From Edaphobacter aggregans DSM 19364 (lineage in GTDB: Bacteria; Acidobacteriota; Terriglobia; Terriglobales; Acidobacteriaceae), in contig NZ_JQKI01000058.1 in the NCBI RefSeq assembly GCF_000745965.1, positions 1-38,186 on the forward strand: a DNA stretch of 38,186 bases, given 5' to 3'. Each line of letters begins with the position of its first letter. Within the stretch, counting starts at the first letter, position 1. Below the pieces are notes generated by a model. It was not told where the DNA came from. It was given only the letters and a program-made list of their open reading frames with translations, and ran no database searches. This document shows, in pieces, positions 15,903-25,371 of this stretch. The position numbers were made by a program, and so were the translations under genes.

Positions 15903-18900
15903 ATGCTAAGTATTTCGAACGCCCTTAATGCGTCACAAGCGAAGACCTACCATCAGATGGACTATGCCTCCGCAACCCAGAGCTATTACAACAAGGGCGG
16001 CGAGGTTAAAGGCGAATGGAACGGCAAGTTGGCTCCCTCACTCGGACTTTCCGGCGATGTGAGCCCGCTTGAATTTAGTCGGCTCGTAGATGGTCAGCAT
16101 CCGGAGACGGGCGAGCAGATGGTCCGGCATCGGCTGTCTCAGCAATACGAAAATCCGGATGGTTCCGTAACCAAAGCCGTCGAGCATCGGGCGGGATGGG
16201 ACGCGCAGTTTGCGCCGTCGAAGTCGGTCTCTCTGACGGCACTGGTCGGAGGGGACGAACGGATTAGGGAAGCTCATAGAGAGGCCGTAAAAGTCGCCCT
16301 TTCCGAGCTGGAGAGCTACACCCATGCGCGGATCGGCGGCAATAAACCCGCCGAATCCACCGGGCATTTTATTGCGGCCACCTTCGAGCACGACACCGCC
16401 CGTCCGGTAGACGGCTACGCCGCTCCTCAGCTCCACACGCACGCTGTCATCTTCAATGTCACAGAACGCGAGGACGGGTCTACTCGCGCTTTACAAGAAA
16501 AGCCGTTTTTCGAGAGCCAGAACTATGTGGGGGCGGTCTATCAGGCTGAGCTGTTCTACCGTCTGAAGAATCTCGGCTACGAGATCGAGCGAGGGAAAAG
16601 CGGCGCTCCAGAGATCAAAGGCTATTCCTCGGAGTACCTGGAGGCGTCCAGCCAGCGCTCACAGAAGATCCGCGAGCACATGGAACAGGCAGGAGTAAGC
16701 GGCCCTGAAGCCGCTCAGATTGCCGCTCACGCTACCCGCGAATCCAAACAAAACCTCACCCCGCAAGAGGTCTTAGAAGGCCATCGGAAGATGGCAGCCG
16801 AGTTCGGAAACGAGCCGCAGCGTGTCGTCGAGGCGGCCCGCGCCCGTGCCAGTCAGCAGGAACAGCGGCCGGAAAGCACCACTCATGCGAAAGAGGCCGT
16901 CAGCTTCGCCCGCGAGAGCATCTTCGAGCGGGAGGCCGTCGCCGACAAGCGAGCCATCCTTACCACCGCGCTTCGTCGCGGCATGGGAGAAGCGACCTTT
17001 CGCGAGGTACGAGACGAGTTCCAATCGCAGCGACAAACCGGCAGATTTCGCTCGATCGAATTCCAAAAATATGATTCGGAACGCCGATTCACCACGCCCG
17101 AAACCATCGCAGCAGAACGCGCCAATGTTCAATACGTGCTCGATGGCCGCAACTCTGCGAAACCGATCATGGGAGCAGAGCAAGCAAGGAAGCAGGCGAA
17201 CACAAAGGATTCTCTAAATCAGTCACAGCGGCAAGCGATTGAGGAGGTTCTAAACTCCTCTGACCGTATCCACGGTTTGCAGGGGCTAGCCGGGACCGGA
17301 AAGACGACGACGCTGGAAATCATCCGCAAAGGTGCGGAGACGGAGGGCTATAAGGTCGAGGGTTTTGCCCCAACGTCCAAGGCCGCGGGTCAGCTCCGTG
17401 AGGCAGGCGTCGATGCGACGACCCTCCAGAGCTTTTTGTCTCGGAAGGTTAAGTCGTCCCCTGACGAACCAGAGCCAAAGCACCTCTATATGCTCGACGA
17501 GTCCAGCCTTGCCAGCACGCGGCAGATGCGAGCGTTTCTCCAAAAGCTGAAGCCAGAGGACCGGGTTCTTGTGATCGGAGATACCCGCCAGCACCAGGCC
17601 GTCGATGCCGGACGACCTTTCCAGCAGATGCAGGAGGCGGGGATGCAGACTTCGCAGCTGGACAAGATCATGAGGCAGAGAGATCCAGAGCTATTGAAAG
17701 CCGTCCAGCATCTCGCCAACAATGAAACCGTTAAAGGAATCGAATTGCTGGCAGAGCAGGGAAGAGTAACCGAGGTTAAAAGCGCTCAGGACCGGATTCA
17801 AGCGATTGCAAAGGACTATGCGGAACGTCCTGAAAACACCATCATCATCTCCCCTGATAACAAAAGCCGCCAGCAAATCAATGAAACCGTGCGGGCGGAA
17901 CTTCTAAAGACCGGAACGCTCTCGGAGGATGGTAGACAGCTTCGAACTCTGTTGCACCGCTCCGATATGACCGGCGCGGATCGAACCTGGGCGGCACGAT
18001 ATAACCCCGGCGAAGTCTTGCAGTACACCACGGGCAGCAAGACCGAAGGCATCGACCGCAACAGCTTTGCGACCGTGCGGGCGGCAGACGCCCGTTCCAA
18101 TATGCTTACGGTCGAGAAGCAAGATGGAACAACCGTGAGCTATGATCCACGGCGGCTCCGAGGGGTGAACGTCTTTACTGAAATTGAACGCGAGTTCGCC
18201 ACCGGGGACCGAATCCAGTTCACAGCCGGAGAAAAGAAGCTCAAAGTAGCGAACCGGGATCTCGCGACCATCGTAAAGCTCGAGGACGGCAAGATGACCG
18301 TCGAGCTGGACGGTAAAGCCAAGCGACAAGTCACCTTCGACACGGATAAATTTCGCCAGTTTGACCACGGCTATGCAGTGACCTCGCACAGCTCCCAAGG
18401 GCTGACGTCTGGTCGTGTTCTTGCCAATATAGATACTGACTCTTCGCGCAGCCTCATAAACAGTCGCCTTGCTTACGTGGCCGTCTCTCGCGCTTCAGAG
18501 GACGCTCGCATCTACACAAACAATGCCGAAACCCTCGGCCAAAGACTCGCAACCGACATTAGCAAAACCGCAGCGGTCGATTTCCGTCAGCCCAGCTCCA
18601 CGGAACAGACCCGAGAAGCGGTTTCTGCTTTCCGCAGCAATGACCCGGCCACGGCAACTGAGATATTGCAGAAACAAGAGCGTGTCTATGAATATGCAAA
18701 TCCGGATCATCGCCTGGCGGCGGTTGCGCTCGATTACACAGCCCGTCCGGATCGTGCCGTCGTCGTCGCACCGGACTCGGCCGAGCGGAAAGAGCTAACG
18801 CAGCTCATCCGCGCAGAGTTACAGGCCCAAGGCAAAATATCGGCCGAGAGCCATTCCGTCCCCATCCTGGTCGAGCAGAAATATTCCAACCCTAAACTTG

Positions 18901-19718
18901 CCGCCAGCTACTCTCCCGGCGATCAGATCCACTACCGTACCGGTAGTCCCTCGATTGAGGGAATCCCGCATAACAGCGCTGCGACGGTTCTTGAGACCAA
19001 TGCGAAGAAGAACTTGCTCACCATAGAAACTCGCGACGGTGAGCAGGTTTCTTATAACCCAGTGCAACTCAGACAGCAGACCAGACAGAGTACGGTCTAC
19101 CGGCAGGAGCAGCTTGACCTGGCTGTAGGCGACAGGATCACCTTCACCGCGCCGGACCGTGAGAATCGCATTCGTTCCGGCGACTTTGCAAGCGTCGAGC
19201 GGATCAGAGACAACAATGCCCTTACCGTCCGGATGGACAATGGAAGGGAAGTGACCCTAGACGCTGAGAAGGCCAACCATATCGACCACGGCTACACCGT
19301 TGCAACGGCGAAACGGTTGTCAGCAGACCGAATCGTGCTCACTGGTCACAGCGCCCAGCTCGCAGAGCAGCAAGCCGCCCTCACGAAGCTGAACCAAAAA
19401 ATCCGCGACCTCGCGATCTACACACGTCGGACAGTACAAACACGTTGCATAAAGAACACAGCATTGCTAATCAGAGCCTTCTCACAAAGGAAGGGATCTC
19501 CAATGCTCCAAGCCTCGGCAACCTATCGGAGCCATCGAGCCCGGAAATCGAAATCGAAGGTTACGGAATTGGAATTTAACGCCACAACCCAGCTCTCTAA
19601 GCCAGAAAGCAGAAGAACCATGGCCGGTGTACTCCCACGTCGGTTCGACATCGATCGAGTATTGGTTGTTGCTCATGTCCCACGAAAGCACTGCCCCGAG
19701 ACAGAATCAAAACTATAG
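15903..19718 (+). CDS. traI: MobF-family relaxase-helicase (TrwC/TraI-like), C-terminus frameshifted
   Basis: A 1271-residue open frame. The N-terminal TrwC relaxase domain has tandem tyrosines (SYYNKGG) and the metal-binding set HDTARP (His163) plus PQLHTHAV (His178, His180). The helicase part has Walker A GLAGTGKTTTL near 460, MLDESSLAS as motif II, and a UvrD-like HGYAVTSHSSQGLT near 830. A second, partial copy of the OB/SH3-like region (QIHYRTGSPSIEGIPHNSAA) lies near 1010. From about residue 1174 the sequence turns basic and unlike the rest. The frame entered after removing one AC from ACACAC (19420-19425) continues sensibly to EIEIEGYGIGI and TAA at 19577-19579. So the natural end is probably 19579. 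Relaxase and helicase domains are intact, so activity may survive. Confidence 0.93.
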   Translation: MLSISNALNASQAKTYHQMDYASATQSYYNKGGEVKGEWNGKLAPSLGLSGDVSPLEFSRLVDGQHPETGEQMVRHRLSQQYENPDGSVTKAVEHRAGWDAQFAPSKSVSLTALVGGDERIREAHREAVKVALSELESYTHARIGGNKPAESTGHFIAATFEHDTARPVDGYAAPQLHTHAVIFNVTEREDGSTRALQEKPFFESQNYVGAVYQAELFYRLKNLGYEIERGKSGAPEIKGYSSEYLEASSQRSQKIREHMEQAGVSGPEAAQIAAHATRESKQNLTPQEVLEGHRKMAAEFGNEPQRVVEAARARASQQEQRPESTTHAKEAVSFARESIFEREAVADKRAILTTALRRGMGEATFREVRDEFQSQRQTGRFRSIEFQKYDSERRFTTPETIAAERANVQYVLDGRNSAKPIMGAEQARKQANTKDSLNQSQRQAIEEVLNSSDRIHGLQGLAGTGKTTTLEIIRKGAETEGYKVEGFAPTSKAAGQLREAGVDATTLQSFLSRKVKSSPDEPEPKHLYMLDESSLASTRQMRAFLQKLKPEDRVLVIGDTRQHQAVDAGRPFQQMQEAGMQTSQLDKIMRQRDPELLKAVQHLANNETVKGIELLAEQGRVTEVKSAQDRIQAIAKDYAERPENTIIISPDNKSRQQINETVRAELLKTGTLSEDGRQLRTLLHRSDMTGADRTWAARYNPGEVLQYTTGSKTEGIDRNSFATVRAADARSNMLTVEKQDGTTVSYDPRRLRGVNVFTEIEREFATGDRIQFTAGEKKLKVANRDLATIVKLEDGKMTVELDGKAKRQVTFDTDKFRQFDHGYAVTSHSSQGLTSGRVLANIDTDSSRSLINSRLAYVAVSRASEDARIYTNNAETLGQRLATDISKTAAVDFRQPSSTEQTREAVSAFRSNDPATATEILQKQERVYEYANPDHRLAAVALDYTARPDRAVVVAPDSAERKELTQLIRAELQAQGKISAESHSVPILVEQKYSNPKLAASYSPGDQIHYRTGSPSIEGIPHNSAATVLETNAKKNLLTIETRDGEQVSYNPVQLRQQTRQSTVYRQEQLDLAVGDRITFTAPDRENRIRSGDFASVERIRDNNALTVRMDNGREVTLDAEKANHIDHGYTVATAKRLSADRIVLTGHSAQLAEQQAALTKLNQKIRDLAIYTRRTVQTRCIKNTALLIRAFSQRKGSPMLQASATYRSHRARKSKSKVTELEFNATTQLSKPESRRTMAGVLPRRFDIDRVLVVAHVPRKHCPETESKL

Positions 19719-19976
19719 TGGCAACTTCCCTTAAATCCATATCCGTCCATTGTCCAACTCGCCTGCCCGGCGTGCGATTATCTATCTAGATATAGACAAC
19801 CGGTGATTAGTGCAACGGTACATTGGTATAGATACTTTTGGTTTTTCCAAGCACTTCGACAATACTTCCGTAACCTAATTTGTACCGGGGCATGTGACTT
19901 CGACCCGCACGGTGTTTTCCACCGCCTCGTTTAAGCGAAGCGCATCTCGCAATTTCGCCAACCCGGCACGTTAAAT

Positions 19977-20207
19977 TCATATTTCTTCGCAATGCCAATT
20001 AGCCCTAAGCGGGCAATTCCAACTACACGGCTGAATAATCTCACCATCGTAGAACATCGCGAGCCGCTCTAGGCGACCGGCATCTTTAGAAACCTTCTGG
20101 CGGAAGAATCGCTCGATATCCGCTGCGGCACTGCTGGTTCAGCTCAATGCTCCCCTGCGACGACTTCACGTTGGAGAACAGCTTGCTGTCGCCCAGGACG
20201 ACGAGCC
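19977..20207 (-). pseudogene. decayed coding remnant of unknown family in a gene-poor gap
   Basis: The 766 bases from 19580 to 20345 hold no intact gene. On the minus strand two frames join into a plausible protein piece. One reads WLVVLGDSKLFSNVKSSQG and continues until about 20140. A shifted frame then reads ADIERFFRQKVSKDAGRLER and LAMFYDGEII before stopping at 19977-19979. I do not recognise the family; a transposase or mobile-element gene is possible. A 63-residue open frame at 19807-19998 (minus) shows no feature of a real gene. An AT palindrome (TATCTAGATA) lies near 19785. This stretch may mark the right edge of the conjugative element. Confidence 0.3.
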
Positions 20208-20345
20208 ATTTTCCAAATGTCGAGGGAGATTGCTATAAATATTGTTTCTAGTTTGTATTAATTACTCTTGGGCATGTATTCTTGTCCGGCAAAAGTTTTT
20301 CAATTCTCATTGGCCACCCGCAGAAAAGGTTGTTTAAGGAGAAAA

Positions 20346-21665
20346 ATGATCTCGCGACGTGAATTTCTCGACACCCTTGCAACTGGCGCGGCAGGATTAG
20401 CGATCAGTACTACGGCAAAGAGTTATGGCCAGATTATTGGATCGAACGAGCGGGTAAACTTCGCGGTGATAGGTCTCCATGGGCGCGCTTATGCCCATCT
20501 CTCGTCCCTGAAGGTAAATCAAAAAAATGCACGCATTACACACATTTGCGATGTCGAGAGCAATATCCTTCAGAAGTTCTCCGGCGGTGTGGAAAAAAAT
20601 CTGGGGTACGCTCCAGCAAGCAATAAGGACTTCCGAAAAATTCTGGCGTCCAAGGACGTAGACGCCATCACAATTGCGACGCCGGATCATTGGCATACGC
20701 CAATGGCAATCAGCGGACTCCAGGCAGGAAAACACGTCTATGTCGAGAAGCCTTGCAGCCATAACCCTGCTGAAGGAGTGCTCCTTGTCGCAGCTCAGAA
20801 GAAATATGGCAAGCACGTTCAGATGGGAACGCAACGACGTTCTTCGCAACTCTATATCGATCTCATAAAACAAATTCACCAAGGCCTGGTTGGCCGGGCC
20901 TATTACGCGAAGGCATGGTATAGCAATACCCGCAAATCAATCGGCGTAGGCAAGCCAGCTCCGATTCCTGCGACTCTTGATTGGGATCTCTGGCAGGGTC
21001 CTGCTCCCCGGCAGCCTTACAAGGATAACGTTCAGCCTTACAACTGGCATTGGTTCAGGATTTGGGGAACCGGAGAAGCATTGAACAATGGAACGCACGA
21101 GGTGGACGTGTGCCGCTGGGCTCTCGATGTGGATCTTCCGAATCATGTCACTGCATCCGGTGGCAGGTATCAGTTTCAGGACGACTGGCAGTTCTACGAT
21201 ACGTTGAATACCGACTTTGAATACGACGGCAAATCGATATCATGGGAAAGCAGGAGCTGCAATGGGATGAAGCTCTACAACCGTGATCGCGGGGCAGTCA
21301 TTGTTGGCACTACCGGTAGCGTCGTAGTTGATACAGGAGGCTACGAGGTCTACGACCTGCAGGGCAAGAAAACAAGTGAACATATGGTAGGAACAGCCGC
21401 GGCATCTTCGGATACTACGGGGGCTGACAATATGACGGATAGTCACTTTGCGAACTTTATCGCTGCGATCCGAAGCAACGAAAAACTTACGCAACCTGTT
21501 TCTTCGGGCAATATGTCCGTCACCATGCTCCAACTGTCAAATATAGCTTGGGAAGTGCAACGCGCACTCAAGATCGATTCCGCAACAGGCCACATCGTGA
21601 ATGATTCAGAAGCTATGAAGTATTGGGGCCGCGACTACGAAAAGGGTTGGGAGCCGCATCTATAA
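20346..21665 (+). CDS. Gfo/Idh/MocA-family oxidoreductase, Tat-exported
   Basis: A 439-residue enzyme. ATG 20346 has AAGGAG five bases upstream; the frame upstream of it is not coding-like. The N-terminus carries a twin-arginine signal, SRREFLDTLATGAAGLAIS. A Rossmann domain follows (NFAVIGLHGRAYAHL and CDVE) with the hallmark EKPCSHNP, whose Lys is the conserved catalytic-site lysine of the family. The C-terminal half is the beta-sheet substrate domain, with NNGTHEVDVCRWALDVDLP typical of the Acidobacteria/Planctomycetes group. It probably oxidises or epimerises a sugar or glycoside outside the cytoplasm with tightly bound NAD(P). It starts the sugar cluster with the receptor and isomerase downstream. 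The glycine motif is reduced, as in many exported members. Confidence 0.9.
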   Translation: MISRREFLDTLATGAAGLAISTTAKSYGQIIGSNERVNFAVIGLHGRAYAHLSSLKVNQKNARITHICDVESNILQKFSGGVEKNLGYAPASNKDFRKILASKDVDAITIATPDHWHTPMAISGLQAGKHVYVEKPCSHNPAEGVLLVAAQKKYGKHVQMGTQRRSSQLYIDLIKQIHQGLVGRAYYAKAWYSNTRKSIGVGKPAPIPATLDWDLWQGPAPRQPYKDNVQPYNWHWFRIWGTGEALNNGTHEVDVCRWALDVDLPNHVTASGGRYQFQDDWQFYDTLNTDFEYDGKSISWESRSCNGMKLYNRDRGAVIVGTTGSVVVDTGGYEVYDLQGKKTSEHMVGTAAASSDTTGADNMTDSHFANFIAAIRSNEKLTQPVSSGNMSVTMLQLSNIAWEVQRALKIDSATGHIVNDSEAMKYWGRDYEKGWEPHL

Positions 21666-21941
21666 CACCCATACAGTACTTCGTGGTTCTTCTCTACTCC
21701 GGATGAGAACCAAAAGAATACGTCTTATTCAAAGAATCAATCAAACGCGGCCATTGCTGCCAAGTGTCGCAACGGGCCGCGGAACGGGCGCTCTTGAGAG
21801 GAAGTGTCAAAAGATTTTAATAGTACATATTTCAAACTATTGTTGCCATTCCTAATGCTTGGCTGTTAAGGTTTTCCGACGCTCTGAAAATAATATTCAT
21901 CTACTCTCCCTGACTAAAAAAAGCTCTGGAGGTCTCTTGTA

Positions 21942-24900
21942 ATGCAACGCAAACGCGTGTTATGGAGTATTGTTCTGCTGCTACTACTGGGCCCCTCATG
22001 CATAGGATTTGGACAAGCGGTCAATGCAAATCTTGTGGGCACCGTTACAGACCCGACGAAAGCCGCGATTCCCGGGGCGACTGTAACCATTACAGAAACA
22101 AAGAGTGGGGCTACCAAAAGCACTCAAACGAACGAGAGCGGCAATTTCGACTTTGAAGCTTTGCAACCTGGTACCTATGACATCGCTGCAGGGCAAAACG
22201 GCTTCAAACAGGCCAAGATTGAAAATAGAGTGCTTTTGGTCAATACGACAATGCGCGTTGACCTGACACTCGAAGTAGGTTCGGCGACAGAAAGCATCAC
22301 GATCTCTTCGGCCCCCGAAGCTCTAAAAACGGATCGTGCGGACGTCGGAATCGACATCTCGTCTCAGCAGGCAGAGGATCTCCCCCTGACGACGAATCGA
22401 AATGTACAGGGATTGCTCGCCCTTGTGCCGGGTGCCACTAAGCCGCATCTTACGCACTCAAGCTTCTTCAATGCTCAGGCGTCTCTTTCTACAGAAGTCA
22501 ATGGGCAGTCTCGCCTTGCCAACAACACCATGATCGAAGGAATTGACGATAACGAACGTTCCGGTCTGCTGCAGGTTCTTATTCCTCCCAGTGAAGCGAT
22601 TCAGAGCGTGAGTGTAGCGACCAGCAACTATCAGACTGAGTTCGGAAGAGTGGGCGGATCCGTAACGGACATCATTCTGAAATCAGGAACAAATGAGTTT
22701 CACGGCGCGGCATACGAGTTCAATCGTGTAAGTGCATTGGCCGCCAAAACCTACTTCCAGACTGGCCCCAATCCGGTAAGTACCTACAATTACTACGGAG
22801 CCAATATCGGTGGACCGATCATCCGCAATAAACTCTTTATCTTTGGCGACTACCTCCATGTGGCCGATCATCAGGGGCAATTCAATACGATCACTGTACC
22901 TACCGCTGCATTTCGTAACGGTGATCTGAGTGCGGGCGGATTTAATATCTACGACCCTCAGACCGGTAATTCGGATGGAACCGGGAGGTCGCAGTTCAAC
23001 TATCAAGGCCGCGCCAATGTAATTGATCCTGCCAGAATCAGTCCGATCGCAAAAAATATTCTGGCTCTTGTCCCGCTTCCCAATGTTCCGGGGGCAGGTC
23101 TGACGAATAACTATTCCCAGAACACGAAGTTCACCCGGGACACGAATTCATTCGACGTCAAAGCCGATGCAAATCCTCATGGACAGGATCACGTCTCCTA
23201 TCGTTATAGCTGGCAAAAGGTCACTCAGAATCAGGGAGCGATCTTTGGCTTGGCCGGTGGACCTGCACAGGGAGGGAATAATGCTCTTGGAAACCAGACC
23301 GCATACAACACCGCCTTCAACTACACCCATGTCTTTTCACCAACATTGCTGACAGAAATTCGTCTGGGGCTCAACCATTACAAAAATGTCGCTCTTCCGG
23401 TTGGCTATGGCTCAAAGGCTTCCGATGCCATAGGCATTCCCGGAGTCAATGTCGACGACCTGACAAGCGGAATGACTGGGATTGATATCGCGGGCTATTC
23501 ATCTCCGATCCTTGGTACAGGAGCCTCCTATCCCTGGAATCGTGGCGAAACCAACATCGACCTCGCCAACAACTGGACCCTGATCAAGGGAAATCACAGC
23601 ATGAAGTTCGGTGTTAATTACCGTCGCGTTCGCGATGATCTTCAGCAGGGACAGGTATTCGGACAGAGAGGCAGTTTTCAGTTCCGGGATGGTCAGACTG
23701 GACTCAAAGTTAACTCCGGGACTGCGCCGCGAACGGGACAGGCAAATGATTTCGCAAGCTTCCTTCTTGATATCCCGAATGTAGTCGGGCGGGATGTCAA
23801 TGTAAAAGATGCCTCCTGGAGAGAGTCGCAGGTCTTTGCCTATGGCCAGGACACATGGCAGGCGACATCCAAACTCACTTTGACCCTTGGATTACGGTGG
23901 GAGCTTTACGTTCCGCCGACTGCGCGCCAAAATGGCGATTATTCGAATTATGACCCAACTACAAACTCATTGGTGATCGCTGGAATTGGCGGTAATCCTG
24001 CCAACCTCGGCATGAAGACGCGATATTACTACTTCGCTCCTCGCTTTGGCTTGGCCTATCGCCTGGACAACAAAACTGTAGTCCGTGCAGGATATGGAAT
24101 CAGCTATCAATCCTGGCCGGATAACTTAAATGTTTATGCCACCAACTATCCACTGAAGCAGAACAATGCATTTCAAGCCCTGAGCACCTATACACAGGCA
24201 TTGGAGCCGGATGGGTCTGGAGCATCGATGGCTGCCGGATTCCCGGCACCGTTTCTTGCCACGATTCCTGCCAATGGAATTATTCCGGCAAACACGCCTC
24301 AGTTGATTGCGCAGACTTACTACACCGTGCCTACCGACTGGAAGGCTCCTTATACGCACTCATTCAATGCAGCCGTGCAGCGCTCTCTTCCAGGCGGGTT
24401 TGTGCTGGATGTCGCTTACGTCGGGAACGTCGGTATACGGCAACCTCAGGGCTATAACCTAAATGCAGGACTCGTAGCCGGGGCCGGTGCTGCGGGGCAA
24501 CCGGAGTACGCGCCGTTCAAAAGGACTGCCGCCACGAATATCTTCAAACAGGTTGGATCGAACTACAATTCGCTCCAGGTAAAACTGGATCGTCGTTTTA
24601 CGAATGGACTGTCCGCTACCACCTCCTATACCTATCAGAAAGCGCTTGGCTATACGACCTCAAGTGGAACTGGTGTAGGCGGCACAAATTTTTATACTGA
24701 CTTTTCTCGCAACTATTCATTGCTGGGGAACAATCGGAAACATACTTTCGTTCAAAGTTTTATCTACGAGCTTCCCTTCGGCAAAAGCAAGAAGTGGCTC
24801 AACAGTGGAGTGGCAAGTTGGATAGCCGGGGGATGGCAGGTCACCGGTGTTCTGTCCCTGGAATCGGGAACGCCATTCTCCGTAACAGCGAGCACTGCCA

Positions 24901-25295
24901 GCTTGAACGCTCCGGGCAACTCGATGCAGTTGGCAAATACCGATGGAACCTTTCACAAGCTGAAAGGGGTGGGAAATAGTCTGTGGTTCGATCCGTCGTC
25001 CTTCACTCAGCCTTCCGCCGCCACAACGGGCATCTCTGGGCTGGGAAATAGCGGGCAGAATGCCTATATCGGGCCGGGCTTCTTCAACCTGGACGGTGCA
25101 CTCTTCCGTAAATTTGCAATTACAGAAAGAGTTGGACTGGAGTTGCGTGCAGAGGCATTTAGCCTTACCAACACTCCCCAATTCGGCAATCCGAGCAGCA
25201 ATATTTCAAACGCAGACTTCGGTCACATTAACTTTACAAATGGAAATGCAACCGGAAACCGCGTGACAGAGCTTGCGGGAAAGATAACGTTCTAA
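21942..25295 (+). CDS. TonB-dependent receptor with carboxypeptidase-regulatory N-domain (Oar-like)
   Basis: An 1117-residue outer-membrane protein; ATG 21942 has GGAGG nine bases upstream. The signal peptide (1-25) is followed by a carboxypeptidase-regulatory beta sandwich (about 28-115) with GTVTDPTKAAIPGATVTITE. The plug follows (VDLPLTTNR-like EDLPLTTNRNVQGLLALVPG, then EFGRVGGSVTDIILKSGTNE), then a large beta-barrel to the C-terminus. The last segment, GLELRAEAFSLTNTPQFGNP, is typical of acidobacterial members, which end in a short hydrophobic strand. It probably imports an oligosaccharide or other large substrate using TonB energy. Flanking sugar enzymes suggest a glycoside. The 276 bases before it hold no gene; only a weak hairpin (GGTTCT/AGAACC) near 21682-21710 was seen. 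Confidence 0.92.
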   Translation: MQRKRVLWSIVLLLLLGPSCIGFGQAVNANLVGTVTDPTKAAIPGATVTITETKSGATKSTQTNESGNFDFEALQPGTYDIAAGQNGFKQAKIENRVLLVNTTMRVDLTLEVGSATESITISSAPEALKTDRADVGIDISSQQAEDLPLTTNRNVQGLLALVPGATKPHLTHSSFFNAQASLSTEVNGQSRLANNTMIEGIDDNERSGLLQVLIPPSEAIQSVSVATSNYQTEFGRVGGSVTDIILKSGTNEFHGAAYEFNRVSALAAKTYFQTGPNPVSTYNYYGANIGGPIIRNKLFIFGDYLHVADHQGQFNTITVPTAAFRNGDLSAGGFNIYDPQTGNSDGTGRSQFNYQGRANVIDPARISPIAKNILALVPLPNVPGAGLTNNYSQNTKFTRDTNSFDVKADANPHGQDHVSYRYSWQKVTQNQGAIFGLAGGPAQGGNNALGNQTAYNTAFNYTHVFSPTLLTEIRLGLNHYKNVALPVGYGSKASDAIGIPGVNVDDLTSGMTGIDIAGYSSPILGTGASYPWNRGETNIDLANNWTLIKGNHSMKFGVNYRRVRDDLQQGQVFGQRGSFQFRDGQTGLKVNSGTAPRTGQANDFASFLLDIPNVVGRDVNVKDASWRESQVFAYGQDTWQATSKLTLTLGLRWELYVPPTARQNGDYSNYDPTTNSLVIAGIGGNPANLGMKTRYYYFAPRFGLAYRLDNKTVVRAGYGISYQSWPDNLNVYATNYPLKQNNAFQALSTYTQALEPDGSGASMAAGFPAPFLATIPANGIIPANTPQLIAQTYYTVPTDWKAPYTHSFNAAVQRSLPGGFVLDVAYVGNVGIRQPQGYNLNAGLVAGAGAAGQPEYAPFKRTAATNIFKQVGSNYNSLQVKLDRRFTNGLSATTSYTYQKALGYTTSSGTGVGGTNFYTDFSRNYSLLGNNRKHTFVQSFIYELPFGKSKKWLNSGVASWIAGGWQVTGVLSLESGTPFSVTASTASLNAPGNSMQLANTDGTFHKLKGVGNSLWFDPSSFTQPSAATTGISGLGNSGQNAYIGPGFFNLDGALFRKFAITERVGLELRAEAFSLTNTPQFGNPSSNISNADFGHINFTNGNATGNRVTELAGKITF

Positions 25296-25298
25296 AGG

Positions 25299-25339
25299 GC
25301 TGTATCAGCCGTGCCATGGTCAAACGCGGCTGATACAGC
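25299..25339. promoter_or_regulatory. 13-bp stem hairpin between receptor and isomerase genes
   Basis: GCTGTATCAGCCG (25299-25311) and CGGCTGATACAGC (25327-25339) pair perfectly around a 15-base loop, starting just after the receptor stop. There is no U-tract. It may protect the receptor mRNA end or reduce read-through into the isomerase gene. Confidence 0.6.
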
Positions 25340-25371
25340 TGCTGCCGATAACCAGCATATAAGGGAGATAA

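Noticed and set aside
19807..19998. 63-residue minus-strand gene in the post-relaxase gap
   Set aside because: No ribosome site, no recognisable domain, and part of it overlaps the decayed remnant in another frame.
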